Assembly (NCBI RefSeq): GCF_028476545.1
Contig: NW_026733782.1
Coordinates: 1-64,000, forward strand
Length of the DNA stretch: 64,000 nucleotides
Direction: 5' to 3'
DNA from: Physella acuta
Taxonomy: Eukaryota; Mollusca; Gastropoda; Physidae
In this document: one piece after another, positions 37,142-49,600 of the stretch
How positions within the stretch are numbered: position 1 is the stretch's first letter
How the letters are laid out: every line of letters starts with the position of its first letter
Notes under the pieces: model-generated
Database searches by the model: none
What the model was told of the DNA's origin: nothing
The model's input: only the letters and a program-made list of their open reading frames with translations
Program-made: the position numbers and the translations under genes

Positions 37142-39560
37142 GTGAAGCTAGGGATAATCTGTTGCAAGACGTGAAGCCAGGGATAATCTGTCGCAAGACG
37201 TGAAGCCAGGGATAATCTGTTGCAAGACGTGAAGCCAGGGATAATCTGTTGCACGACGATCCTTAGGGTGAAGCTAGGGATAATCTGTTGCAAGACTATC
37301 CTTAGGGTGAAGCTAGGGATAATCTGTTGCAAGACGTGAAGCCAGGGATAATCTGTCGCAAGACGTGAAGCCAGGGATAATCTGTTGCACGACGATCCTT
37401 AGGGTGAAGCCAGGGATAATCTGTTGCACGACGATCCTTAGGGTGAAGCTAGGGATAATCTGTTGCAAGACGATCCTTAGGGTGAAGCTAGGGATAATCT
37501 GTTGCAAGACGATCCTTAGGATGAAACCAGGGATAATCTGTTGCAAGACGTGAAGCCAGGGATAATCTGTTGCAAGACTATCCTTAGGATGAAGCCAGGG
37601 ATAATCTGTTGCAAGACGTGAAGCCAGGGATAATCTGTTGCAAGACGTGAAGCCAGGGATAATCTGTTGCAAGACTATCCTTAGGGTGAAGCCAGGGATA
37701 ATCTGTTGTAAGACGATCCTTAGGGTGAAGCCAGGGATAATCTGTTGCAAGACGATCCTTAGGATGAAGCCAGGGATAATCTGTTGCAAGACGATCCTTA
37801 GGATGAAACCAGGGATAATCTGTTGCAAGACGTGAAGCCGGGGATAATCTGTTGCAAGACTATCCTTAGGGTGAAGCCAGGGATAATCTGTTGTAAGACG
37901 ATCCTTAGGGTGAAGCCAGGGATAATCTGTTGCAAGACGATCCTTAGGATGAAGCCAGGGATAATCTGTTGCAAGACGATCCTTAGGATGAAACCAGGGA
38001 TAATCTGTTGCAAGACGTGAAGCCAGGGATAATCTGTTGCAAGACGATCCTTAGGGTGAAGCTAGGGATAATCTGTTGCACGACGATCCTTAGGGTGAAG
38101 CTAGGGATAATCTGTTGCACGACGATCCTTAGGGTGAAGCTAGGGATAATCTGTTGCACGACGATCCTTAGGATGAAGCTAGGGATAATCTGTTGCAAGA
38201 CTATCCTTAGGGTGAAGATAGGGATAATCTGTTGCAAGACTATCCTTAGGGTGAAGATAGGGATAATCTGTTGCAAGACGATCCTTAGGATGAAGCTAGG
38301 GATAATCTGTTGCAAGACTATCCTTAGGATGAAGCTAGGGATAATCTGTTGCAAGACTATCCTTAGGGTGAAGATAGGGATAATCTGTTGCAAGACTATC
38401 CTTAGGGTGAAGATAGGGATAATCTGTTGCAAGACTATCCTTAGGGTGAAGATAGGGATAATCTGTTGCAAGACTATCCTTAGGGTGAAGATAGGGATAA
38501 TCTGTTGCAAGACTATCCTTAGGGTGAAGCTAGGGATAATCTGTTGCAAGACTATCCTTAGGGTGAAGCTAGGGATAATCTCTTGCAAGACGGTTCTTAA
38601 GATGAAGCCAGGGATAATCTGCTGCAAGACGATCCTTAGGATGAAGCCAGGGATAATCTATTGCAAGAAAATCCTTAGGGTGAAGCCAGGGATAATCTAT
38701 TGCAAGACGATCCTTAGGATGAAGCTAGGGATAATCTGTTGCAAGACGATCCTTAGGATGAAGCCAGGGATAATCTATTGCAAGACGATCCTTAGGATGA
38801 AGCTAGGGATAATCTGTTGCAAGACGATCCTTAGGATGAAGCCTGGGATAATCGGTTGCAAGACGATCCTTAGGATGAAGCTAGGGATAATCTATTGCAA
38901 GACGATCCTTAGGATGAAGCTAGGGATAATCTATTGCAAGACAATCCTTAGGGTGAAGCTAGGGATAATCTCTTGCAAGACGATCCTTAAGATGAAGCCA
39001 GGGATAATCTGCTGCAAGACGATCCTTAGGATGAAGCCTGGGATAATCTGTTGCAAGACGATCCTTAGGATGAAGCTAGGGATAATCTGTTGCAAGACGA
39101 TCCTTATGATGAAGCCAGGGATAATCTATTGCAAGACAATCCTTAGGGTGAAGCTAGGGATAATCTCTTGCAAGACGATCCTTAAGATGAAGCCAGGGAT
39201 AATCTGCTGCAAGACGATCCTTAGGATGAAGCCAGGGATAATCTATTGCAAGAATATCCTTAGGGTAAGCCTGTGATAATCTGTTGCAAGACGATCCTTA
39301 GGATGAAGCCAGGGATAATCTGCTGCAAGACGATCCTTAGGAGGAAGTTAGTAATAATCTGTTGCAAGACGTGAAGCCAGGGATAATCTGTTGCAAGACG
39401 ATCATTAGGATGACGCTAGGGATAAACTGTTGCAAGACGATCCTTAGGATGAAGCCAGGGATAATCTGTTGCAAGACGATCCTTAGGATGAAGTTAGGGA
39501 TAATCTGTTGCAAGACTATCCTTAGGATCAAGCTAGGGATAATCTGTCGCAAGACGATCC
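37142..39560. repeat. 39 bp satellite with 29 bp variant units, 2.4 kb
   Basis: Roughly 65 copies of a unit containing AGGGATAATCTGTTGCAAGA and, in the 39 bp form, GATCCTTAGG; the 29 bp form lacks those ten bases. Between about 37639 and 38008 a 185 bp higher-order unit (four 39s plus one 29) occurs twice. Because 39 is a multiple of 3, long frames stay open on both strands without being genes. Confidence 0.97.
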
Positions 39561-39639
39561 TTTTACAAATTAGCCAGAAATGATTGGGACGCGGTCAAAT
39601 TAGGAATAAATTCTACGGGACTGTGGCATGGAAGCTGTG

Positions 39640-40225
39640 GGCGAGGGCAGAGTTGTGGGCATGTCAGATGTTAACTGGGCACCGTGTTGGACAGGGCATT
39701 GTGTTTAGGGCATTGTGTTGATGGCATCGTGTCTTGGACAGGGCATTGTGTTGTAGGCATCGTTTGAGGGCATTGTGCAGGGCATTGTGTCTTTGACGGG
39801 GCATTGAATCGGGGATATTATTTCATTGATGGGGCATTATATAGAGGGCATCGCGTCTTAGAGTGGGCATTGTATCGGAGCAGTATATCTTTAACTGGGC
39901 ATTTTGTGCTGAACATCGTATCTTTGATGGGGCATTATCGTCATTGGGGCATCGTATCGGATTGGGCATGTTGAACAAGGCATCACGTCTAAGGCTAGGC
40001 ATTGCGTCAAGTTTTTTTCCTGGGCATTAAGTGTCGTGGGTATTATTTGTCATGGGGCATTGTGTGTATAGGGAATAATATGATGTAGGCATTGTGTTAA
40101 GAGGGCATTGAGTCTTGTGGGAACTGAGTTTCGAGGACATTGTGTGGCGTGGGCGTCGACTACCGAGAGCATTGTATCGTAGATATTGTGCCGTGGATAG
40201 GACATTGGGTCTTGGACTGGGCATA
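39640..40225. repeat. Degenerate GGGCATTGTG phrase repeat
   Basis: GGGCATTGTG, GGGCATCGT and similar words recur every 20-35 bases, separated by variable short words such as TCTTGGAC. Units are old or assembled irregularly. Confidence 0.75.
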
Positions 40226-40429
40226 AGATCTTGATTTGTCGTAATCTGCACACGATCGTAGTTTCGTGTGGTGCCGTAATATTTGCACTTCTGTGTGACC
40301 GTGCCAATCTGAGCCTAACTACGCCCAGTGTACGCATGTCCAGGTGGGACCTTGTTACAGAAAAACAAAAAAAAACAAAAAAATCAAATATATTCACCGG
40401 ACCCGGACGAAAATAACCGGAACTAAAGA

Positions 40430-41490
40430 ACATTTTTTTCAACCCCCGTCCCGTTTCCTCCTCGCCGACTCACGCGCGCTCGTCCACGCAGTTCTAGCGT
40501 CGCCATGACAACGCCAGAGAGATCTGCGCGATCGATATGCGTGGTGACCTGTGCGACACAGCCGTCTCGCGCCCAGGCAGCAACGCGAGAAACGGTGTGA
40601 CTCACAGATAGGATCTAACCAAATTTTATCCTACTGCGGAAATATATCTAAAAAAAAAAAATTTAAATCCGAAATTTTAGGATAAGTTTATCTAAAGTAA
40701 ATTCGAAACCTAACTTGTCAAATTTTTATACAATTTATTTTGAATTTTTAAAAATTTCTGGGATAATTTCCTGAATTTTTAAAAATTCTTATAGAAAATA
40801 ACCGTGATGTATATAAAAATTCAATAAAATATAAAGTTTCGGTATGATCTTATTTGTTTTAAATTAATGAAGGATACTTTGGTCAATCCTACATAGGAAG
40901 TAAATTGGCTTAGATTTTCTGACGTGAAAGGTATCATTGAGTTTGAGCGCAGGCGTCCCGCCGGTTTTCGATTGGCCGAAAGCAAACAGAATCAATCGTG
41001 GCTGTTTTTTTTTTTAATGCAGTGGCACTGGCATCACAGTTCTGTGTGTGTGGGTGGGTGTGTGTGAGTGAGTGGTAGAGCAAGGGGAGAGCACTTCCAT
41101 CAAACAGTTTGTTGGTGAGTTCCACCGTTGCTTTTGATGTGCGGACGTCCATGGGTGGTGATGTCACTCGCTAGTGCGTTGGTCTGTTTGTACTGAGACG
41201 CGAGGGGTGTGAGAGACGTAGCTGTGTATGTTAATGGCCAGGGATGCTGTCCGGCCGTGGTATTCTTGTCTAGATTACGCCGGTGCCCGTAGAGTTGCAG
41301 GATGTCTTTAGGAGACGGCTCCTCCTGAGAAATGTTCACGAACTGAGCCGGCCGCGGAAATTACACACCCGTTCATGTTCCTAGTGGTGAGTCCTACAGT
41401 GGAGTCTCAGCGTGTTCAGAAGGGATTTAACGCCGTGTTCCCTGGTGTGTTCGCTGTGTTATTCTCTGGAAGTGTCGTCTAACAGTGCTT
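40430..41490 (+). promoter_or_regulatory. CpG-rich patch and possible non-coding first exon
   Basis: 40430-40620 is unusually rich in CpG (for example CTCGCCGACTCACGCGCG) compared with its AT-rich surroundings. At 40970-40978 lies GATTGGCCG, an inverted CCAAT-box-like word. At 41490 CAGTGCTT is followed by GTAAGTATGT, a near-ideal splice donor. This could be a promoter with a non-coding exon; synapsin, 13.5 kb downstream on the same strand with a good acceptor at 54869, is the nearest candidate. This is inference only. Confidence 0.3.
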
Positions 41491-41539
41491 GTAAGTATGT
41501 CGTGGCCTTGGTAGATTTTAATTGTTGACATGTGACAGT

Positions 41540-41597
41540 GACACACATACACACACATGCACACACACACACATACATATATATATATGTATATATC

Positions 41598-41676
<79 letters not shown>
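41540..41676. repeat. (CA)n / (TA)n microsatellite
   Basis: CACACA units pass into a long TA tract. Confidence 0.95.
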
Positions 41677-41679
<3 letters not shown>

Positions 41680-43295
41680 AACTGCCACTCTAATCCAAAC
41701 AAGGTGGTGCCATCCACCAAGGAAGGGGGAGGGGAGTGAGTAAGTGTTTGATTCCCGCGTTCTGTACCCGTTTGTCTGGCTACCGAGCCGATATTGACCG
41801 TATACGAGAGAGAGAGAGAGAGTAAACCTACACTCAAAGTGTAATGAATGAAATGCTGTCTCTGTTATGATCCTGTTATTGTCACCTCAATGTATGAAAG
41901 CAGATTAAAACAATTAATTAAAGATACATTTTATACATGGAAAGTAAACACGATTTGTTTAAAAAGTGTGAATATAAGATACGTAAAGATCGCAATATAT
42001 ACAAAGAATACGTTTTCAAAAATGTACAAATAATTACTTAAAAAATTTATTAGTTTATCGAGCTAATCCCAAGTTTCTGCTGAAAGAAGCTGCTCAAGGG
42101 ATTAGCAACAGTTATGTGATGGGTACCTTATATGAGGCTTGATCTCCCTCCTAGCCTAGAGTATAGACCTTTTCTGGTGATTTAACCCATTTATGTCTAT
42201 GTTGTAGATAAAATAATGACTTTTTAAACAATCCTTTTTAATGCCATGTGATACGTAACTCGATGACCCACTTCTATAGCCAAAAGTGTTAAAAGAAGTA
42301 GCAATTTAAATGACACCATGATTTAGTTTAATTCCGTCCAGAAGGCAGCTAAGGGTTATGTATGCTAGTTACACGGCAAGAGGCAGCAAGCGAATCAGGA
42401 GCAGCATGCGGCTCTTATACCCTGGTCTATGACATTATCCCCGATCAATACCCCCACCTCCCCCTCCCTCGTTATCCTTACCTTAAGTTTAGCAAGCCCC
42501 CCTTGTCAATTACCTCCTTTCAACTACGCCCATGATAATTGTACATCGTGAATACCTATTATAAACGTTACCGGAAAGATGATATATCGGCCATTTTATA
42601 CAAAGCTCAGGCTTTCTACAGCATACCTGGGCTGACAGTACGAAATCGTGAATCATAGTTTCCATGGGGGTTCTATTGAGTACCAAAATGAGGTAAGGGA
42701 AAACTTTAAATTAAATTAAATAAGCTTATTGGCTATCGAAAATGTCCTTACTCCTAAACAAAGCAATACTCTGGTTTTTTTAATTGCGCTATAATATTAC
42801 GGGGGGGGGGGGGGGGGGTTGCGGCAATTTATCTAGTGGGTAATGTCGGATTAGGGGGTAAGTGACGAAAGCACTTACCCCCTCCCCCCTCCCCTTTCCA
42901 CATTTACACGTAGTTGACTTAATAAACGCGGCTCTTAATTTGAAACAAAATTTCGTTATTGAAAAAAAAAGAAAATTACAAACAAAAAAATAAGAAACAT
43001 CAATATGCAAATATATCACTTAAATGGTTACCTAAACAACTGAAAGTGCGGACGCTAAATTTATAACTTTGAATTTGGCCATGTATGTATTTTAAAAAAA
43101 TAGACTATATATTTAGTACATTTATCTTTTTTTTCTTCTTTTTAGTAAAATACCAAACTGAAATCTATACCGTATATGTTCATATAATTGGACGTGGTTT
43201 AAAGTGATAATTACCAACTCTATCCCACCAAGCAGTTTACATGTAGCGAGCAAATTAAATTCGGGTACCGTATTTGTTAAGATAAGGTCACTTAA
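41680..43295. other. No gene recognised; hAT-like scraps
   Basis: The stretch includes an AG repeat at 41809-41821, a hAT-like scrap around 42370-42430 (GAGCAGCATGCGGCTCTTAT) and a long G tract at 42800-42818 with C-rich DNA at 42880. No coding exon is seen. Confidence 0.4.
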
Positions 43296-43300
43296 TATAA

Positions 43301-43480
43301 TTGGATGGCGTGGTCGGACCGCAGAGTGTGCGGCTGGTAATCAGAAGGTCTCAAGTTCAGATCTCTGGGCTGCGCCGGAAGACGGCCCTGAGTCTACCTA
43401 ACTCTAACGGTTAACCTACTTACGTTAGGGAAAGTAAAGGCGGATGGGTATACCATTAGCAAACATATACCTAAGCAGTT
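43301..43480 (+). repeat. SINE family B copy
   Basis: The head GGATGGCGTGGTCGG with CTCAAGTTCAGATCTC is followed by CCTGAGTCTACCTAACTC and ACTTACGTTAGGGAAAGTAA, matching family B on the plus strand. Confidence 0.75.
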
Positions 43481-43700
43481 AAAATTTAATTTAAAAATTG
43501 TGTTACCCGACTTACGTTAGGGAAAGTAAAGACTGATGGGCATACCATTAACAAACAATCGTATACCCAAACAGTACAAATGCAATTACAAAAATTGGGA
43601 CACCTGGCTTAATGAAGGAATGCAAAGGCGGATAAGTATATCATTACTATCATTAGCTAACAATAATATACATGAGCAGTTAAAATTGCTTACAAAAAAT
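43418..43700 (+). repeat. Tandem triplication of the SINE B tail
   Basis: The SINE body phrase CTTACGTTAGGGAAAGTAAA and the following ACCATTA..AACA..ATA segment recur about every 92 bases, with a second good copy from about 43510 and a diverged third from about 43601. Confidence 0.75.
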
Positions 43701-44470
43701 TGTACTTATGATCCATGTAAACAGCAAGTTCACATACAATATTGTTGTATATTACAGAGTTTAACGTTTGGTTCAAACTGATCTATTAAAGCATCATTAC
43801 ACGACAGCCTTTAACCTTACCCAGTAAAACATAGCATCCCATTACACGAATTAACATTTCAAGATGCGTAAAATAACTAAGTAATGACGGATATATGGTA
43901 TACCATTTTATTGTCCATCATCCCCTCCTCACCCCCAACCCCCAACCCCCAGGGAATTGTCACTAGAGCTTTTTGGTGAATTACTTAAAGGTGGATGCAA
44001 GAGTGTGCGTGATAGAGCTCTCGTGTGTGTGTGTAGGTGGGGGGAGGGGTAGTCTATACTGGTATGTTTGTGTGAAGAAGCTATGGACGATGTTAAGCAT
44101 CGATTGAGAACTCCAAGTTTCCAGAATTTTCCCCCGCCATCTTGTTCCGATATTCCCCCTTCTAGTTTCCAACGAGTCCTGATCCACGTGTTCATTTTCT
44201 ACACCCCCCTCCCCCCACCCCCACCCCGACCCCCGTGTTCCTGGGTTTCACTTCTCGACAAGCTACAAGATGGCGTCTTATAATTTCTTACAAGCATTTA
44301 TGTGGGGAGAATCTTCAATGTCCCAACACGTCCATAAATTATTTGTCATAGAACAACTGGGCTAATAGAAAAGTTTTACGATGCAAGAGTCAGCCAACAT
44401 TGCACACACATTTTTTGTATGTCGCTAAGTTCTTCCATCTGTAAAAAAAAATCTTGTGTTGTTTTGTTCT
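43701..44470. other. No gene recognised
   Basis: C-rich patches at 43920-43950 and 44200-44235, a (GT)n stretch at 44020, and otherwise unique-looking DNA. Confidence 0.4.
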
Positions 44471-44499
44471 CCAACATCTAACAAAAGACCATCATCACA

Positions 44500-45760
44500 C
44501 TAAAGTCCAACATAATAGCCCAGCCATACAGAAAAAAGCCCATTACATAAAAAGCCCAACATGACGCAGAAAGCTCACCATGATACAAAATGCCCAACAT
44601 CAATGTCCAACATCATACAAAGCCCAACATTATACTAAACCCAACATCACACTAAAGTCCAACATAACTCTAAAGTCAAACATAACTCAAATGTCCAGCA
44701 ATACAGCAAAAAGCCCAACATGACACAAAAAGCCCAACATCACACAAAAAGCCCAACATCACACAAAAAGCCCAACATCACACAAAAAGCCCAACATTAC
44801 TCAATACTTCAACATCACACAAAGACCCAACATCATACAAAAAGCCCCACATCACACAAAAGCCCAATATCATACAAAAAGCCCAACATCATACAAAAAG
44901 CCCAACATCACACAAAAGCCCTACATCACACAAAGACCCAACATCACACAAAAAGCCCAACATCACACAAAAGCCCAACATCACACAAAAGCCCAACATC
45001 ACACAAAAGCCCTACATCACACAAAGACCCAACATCACACAAAAAGCCCAACATCACACAAAAGCCCAACATCACACAAAAAGCCCAACATCACACAAAA
45101 AGCCCAACATCACACAAAGACCCAATATCATACAAAAAGCCCAACATCATACAAAAAGCCCAACATCACACAAAAGCCCAACATCACACAAAAGCCCAAC
45201 ATTACTCAAAACTTCAACATCACACAAAAGCCCAACATTACTCAAAACTTCAACATCACACAAAAGCCCAACATTACTCAAAACTTCAACATCACACAAA
45301 AGCCCAACATCACACAAAAGCCCAACATTACTCAATACTTCAACATCACACAAAGACCCAACATCACACAAAGACACAACATCATACAAAAAGCCCAACA
45401 TCACACAAAGACCCAACATCATACAAAAAGCCCAACATCACACAAAGACCCAACATCATACAAAAAGCCCAACATCACACAAAGACCCAACATCATACAA
45501 AAAGCCCAACATCACACAAAATCTCAACATCACACAAAAGCCCAACATCACACAAAAGCCCCACATCACACAAAAAGCCCCACATCACACAAAAGCCCCA
45601 CATCACACAAAAAGGCCAACATCACACAAAAGCCCAACATCACACAAAAGCCCCACATCACACAAAAAGCCCAACATAACACAAAAGCCCTACATCACAC
45701 AAAAGCCCAACATCACACAAAAAGCCCCACATTACACAAAAAGCCCAGTATAACAACAGC
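44500..45760. repeat. 18/19 bp satellite (CCCAACATCACACAAAAAG)
   Basis: About 65 copies of CCCAACATCACACAAAAAG or its 18 bp form, with interspersed variants using ATTACTCAAAACTTCAACA and AAAGACCCAACATC. The left 200 bp are degenerate. The long open frame of about 320 residues here is composed only of this repeat. Confidence 0.95.
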
Positions 45761-45916
45761 ATACAAAAACTTCCATTCGCTATCAAACAAGAGTTATTCA
45801 ACGGCGGCCAAAGAGAAAAATAAAAAACCAGCCACATTTAACGACTGAATAGATTTGCATGCCAAAATTTACACCGATATTAAGTCACGTACCGACCATT
45901 TTATGATGGTATTCAG

Positions 45917-46078
45917 ACATTTGGAGCGTTTTTTAGTGCAAAGCAGCAACATTCAGACCAAAGCTTGTTACACTACGTCTATATTGTTTTCACACATTTG
46001 GAGCGTTTTTAGTGCAAAGCAGCAACATTCAGACCAAAGCTATGGCTACATAAGGACTTGTTACACAACGTCTATATG
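45917..46078. repeat. Two-copy duplication, about 77 bp
   Basis: CATTTGGAGCG followed by TTAGTGCAAAGCAGCAACAT and CAGACCAAAGC occurs twice, each copy followed by TTGTTACACTACG or TTGTTACACAACG and TCTATAT. Confidence 0.85.
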
Positions 46079-46229
46079 TCTGGTCTCCTTCTATGCTCTG
46101 TCTTTGCTCACTCTTACGTTATATGGTGTTCTTCCACCTCTCTCCTCTCTCTCCTCCTCTTCTCTCATTCACCCATCTACATCATCTACATGACTCAAAA
46201 AAAAAAGAGTAAGGACCCTAGAGCTAGCG

Positions 46230-46399
46230 ATCCATTGGGCAGATGAAATAGAGTTCACATGTTTCTTGACCTCGGCATATGAAGGGAAGGTGTGAACAGA
46301 AATTTTCCAAGGTGGACTCAGGGACGTTATACTTACTTGGACCCAGATTCGAACTCGAGACTTTCGGGTTAGCAGTCCAGCTTAGGCCACACCGTCCAA
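46230..46399 (-). repeat. SINE family B copy
   Basis: Minus-strand words GATCCATTGGGCAGATGAAA, TTGACCTCGGCATATGAAGG and head GATTCGAACTCGAGAC through AGGCCACACCGTCC. Its middle is shortened relative to the copy at 35215. Confidence 0.75.
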
Positions 46400-46414
46400 T
46401 TACTTGACTCGGCG

Positions 46415-46690
46415 CCCATCTATACCATCTACATCTCTCCCCTTCACCCATTTATACCATCTACATCTCTCCCCTTCACCCATTTATACCATCTACATCT
46501 CTCCCCTTCACCCATCTATACGATCTACATCTCTCCCCTTCACCCATTTATACCATCTACATCTCTCCCCTTCACCCATTTATACCATCTACATCTCTCC
46601 CCTTCACCCATCTATACGATCTACATCTCTCCCCTTTCACCATCTATACCATCTACATCTCGCCCCATCACCCATCTACAAGACTCAAGC
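46415..46690. repeat. 32 bp minisatellite
   Basis: About eight copies with TATACCATCTACATCTCTCC and CCTTCACCCAT. Since 32 is not a multiple of 3, the open frame over it cycles through three phases. Confidence 0.95.
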
Positions 46691-47300
46691 CCCCATCTAT
46701 TTCTCATTCCCCAAGTCTCTCTCTCTATACCCTCTTCTACCATTTGTTCAAACCCATCGCGTTTTCTCAAGGAAACACGGCTCCACCCTCCCCATTCACC
46801 CCCTTCATGCTGATTCCCACCAGGTTTAATAAAACAGGAACCGACTTCAACAGAAAACAGTCTAGAAACTAAACAGACCGGCCGAGGAAAAGACGGCTGT
46901 AGCCTATATGTGGAGCATTGATCGTTGCTGAGTCCCAGGCTTTTATTCTAACCCACCCCTTCATCCCCTCCCCCCCCCCCTACCCCGACCCTTTTTGTAA
47001 CTTAGTGAAGCTGGGACATCAATCACGCAATGGCCGATCAATTTTGGAGTGTGTGTATGTGGGGGTTATAGAGGGGTGGAGGGGAGGTATCCGATAATCG
47101 ATCTTTAGATATCAGGCTAATTAAGTTCTTTAAGGCAGGTGCAGGTATTAAGCTAATTAACTTTTTAAAGAGAGGCCAGAGGTGCAGGCTGAAATGCACA
47201 AGAACATGACAGTCAGATTTAGCGTTGTCTGTCACGGCATTCTAACCCTGAGACTACTGTACAGCAACTACCTAACAGGTGACTACACCATCAAGAGTGT
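46691..47300. other. No gene recognised
   Basis: Contains a C tract at 46970-46982 and GGAGGGGAG-type purine runs; no exon seen. Confidence 0.4.
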
Positions 47301-47304
47301 CTAT

Positions 47305-47690
47305 GGTATCATGTGACTAAAACATCACGTGACTGCAGTATCACGTGACGACAACATTTCTTGACTACAGTATCATGTGACTACAGTATCATGTGACTAC
47401 AGTATCATGTAACTACAACATCACGTGACTACAGTATCATGTGACTACAGAATCATGTGACTACAGTATCATGTGACTACAGTATCATGTGACTGCAGAA
47501 TCATGTGACTACAGAATCATGTGACTACAGTATCACGTGACTACAGCAACACTTGACTACAGTATCATGTGACTACAACATCACGTGACTGCAGTATTAT
47601 GTGAATACAGGTTCACGTGACTCTACGGTATCATGTTGCTACGACATCCGTGACTATACAGTATCATGTGACTGCATTATGTAACACCAA
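47305..47690. repeat. 16 bp minisatellite GTGACTACAGTATCAT
   Basis: About 24 copies of GTGACTACAGTATCAT with common variants in TATCAC and AACATCAC. Unit junctions repeatedly create CATGTG or CACGTG E-box words. Confidence 0.95.
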
Positions 47691-47899
47691 CTATAAACAT
47701 ACAACAATATCCTAACAGCCCAACACTACAGTACAACAATAACTACACTGAACCATATCACGCCAATGGCGGATAGAGTGGGAGGGGGGGGGGCGGTAGT
47801 TTTGAAAACAAATTCAGATGTAAGTCTCTGAGAACCCCGGGTAACCCTCTAATTTGCCTAGTTCCTACCAACATCCACTCCTTCATCATATAAGGAAAA

Positions 47900-48072
47900 G
47901 CTCAAGTTTATAGTAAACGGATTTCAATAAACCAGTTGTGGTGATCAGCTGCAGTTTCTGCTATTAGTCCATGTAATGAAATATTACGCTGAGTGCGGCT
48001 CCCAAATATTGTTGTTATGTAAAAACATAACATGCCTCTTTTGAAAAATAAATGTTGCCCACCCTTGAGCTA
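47900..48072. mobile_element. Possible hAT-type MITE
   Basis: The stretch ends with AAATGTTGCCCACCCTTG, the inverse of a common hAT end (CAGGGGTGGGCAAC), and contains an internal hairpin around TTATGTAAAAACATAA. The left end was not found. Confidence 0.4.
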
Positions 48073-48590
48073 AACCAAGTTTTAAAATTAAATAATTTCC
48101 TCGTTACAAGCTCGACCTTATCTAGCGGAAAATCTAATTGACGAAACATGTACAAATTTTGAGAAACGAGATCTTATTCGCTTTAAGAATCGATACTCAA
48201 CCCCCCCCCCCCCCGTCCCCCCACCCCTAATCCACTGCTACCCCCCATCTTGCTAAGCACTAGAATGCGGAGTTGCAGAATTTAACGACAAATAAAATTA
48301 GGGGGAAAACAATACCCGCGGGAATATTTTGCCCGTCCAAGATATTTAAACATAGGCAATAAATGCCATCTCATTAAAAAGGTTATTTCAGCTAAATATG
48401 CATTGAACATGCTGTCTGGCCTTTATGTAAATTTGATGTGAGAGGTCATGGAAATAAATAGAATGGGGGGGGGGATGGGGTGACAGATAGAGTTGAGACA
48501 GAGATGTAGATAGATAGATGGGTGTACAGGCAGATCGATGGATCAGCAGATCGACTTACAGATAAAAAGGCAGTCAGACAGATAACGAGA
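48073..48590. other. No gene recognised
   Basis: AT-rich with a C tract at 48200-48215; from about 48485 the DNA becomes a loose AGAT/ACAG-type simple repeat leading into the next array. Confidence 0.4.
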
Positions 48591-48595
48591 TACAG

Positions 48596-48795
48596 AGATA
48601 GACTAATACACACTGATACACACGGATACACACGGATACACACTGATACACACTGATACACACTGATACACAATAGATACACACTGATACACACTGATAC
48701 ACACTGATACACACTGATACACACTGATACACACTGATACACACTGATACACACTGATACACACTGATACACACTGATACACACTGATACAAAGT
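48596..48795. repeat. 10 bp minisatellite ACACACTGAT
   Basis: About 19 near-identical copies of ACACACTGAT with occasional ACACACGGAT. Confidence 0.97.
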
Positions 48796-49063
48796 GGTTG
48801 ACTGGCTGTGTCAAAGAGACTCTGGAGCTTGTAAAAGGGGCCCCCAACCCCAGATTCAAACTTTCATTGTGCATTTATTCCCCATCATAGCGTGATGATA
48901 CTCATCAGCTTGATGGAAATTTACGCGACAAATTATTTGTTTTTTTTTTTAAATTAAAGTACTAATAGGCTTAGTACAGTACCGTTCCTGGAGGGGGGGT
49001 GGCGCTCGAACTTTTTATCTGTGGACACACGGAATTTTTCCGGTCCAGTCCACTCCTTCTGAT

Positions 49064-49300
49064 ACAGATAGGTAAGCAGAGACTGACAGATAAATAGATA
49101 TGCAGAAAAACAGATCTGCTGCTGATACAGATAGGTATGCAGAGACTGACAGATAAATAGATATGCAGAAAAACAGATCTGCTGCTGATACAGATAGGTA
49201 TGCAGAGACTGACAGATAAATAGATATGCAGAAAAACAGATCTGCTGCTGATACAGATAAGTATGCAGAGACTGACAGATAAAAAGATATGCTGAAACAC
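49064..49300. repeat. 60 bp minisatellite, about 4 copies
   Basis: Each unit contains GATACAGATAGGTATGCAGA, GACTGACAGATAAATAGATA and AAAAACAGATCTGCTGCT. A CA repeat follows at 49327-49349. Confidence 0.95.
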
Positions 49301-49376
49301 ACACAGCTGGATAGATAGACAGACAGACACACACACACACACACACACAGATATATAGAGCGAGATTAATCTTAAC

Positions 49377-49600
49377 CAGCGGTGGGTAAACCTTTCAGTA
49401 GCGAGCTATTGTCTTTATTAATTAAGCTAAAATAATTGACAGGGCGAAAGCTACAATTTACATCTTACACTTAAAATTTTAGACACTACTTCAAAGCACG
49501 TATACTCACAAGTATTTATCTATTAATTGATATTTTCTTAAAGCTAACAAAAAGAGAAACATCTCTTCCATTCAAATACCCGTATATCATTTCCTAAGCC
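49377..49600. mobile_element. Possible hAT-type MITE left end
   Basis: CAGCGGTGGGTAAACC at 49377 followed by AGCGAGCTATTGTC resembles a hAT-type MITE end. No right end or target duplication was found. Confidence 0.35.

Noticed and set aside
37142-39560. Long open frames on both strands (up to about 420 codons) in the 39 bp satellite.
   Set aside because: They consist only of the repeat, exist on both strands, and end when a unit of other length appears.
37142-39560. The word TAGGGATAA in many satellite units, as in the I-SceI homing endonuclease site.
   Set aside because: Only the first nine bases agree; the rest of the site is absent, so no homing endonuclease link is supported.
44720-45679. 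A 319-codon open frame rich in HHTK and SPTSHK.
   Set aside because: It is the 18/19 bp satellite read through; there is no start context, splice site or non-repeat part.
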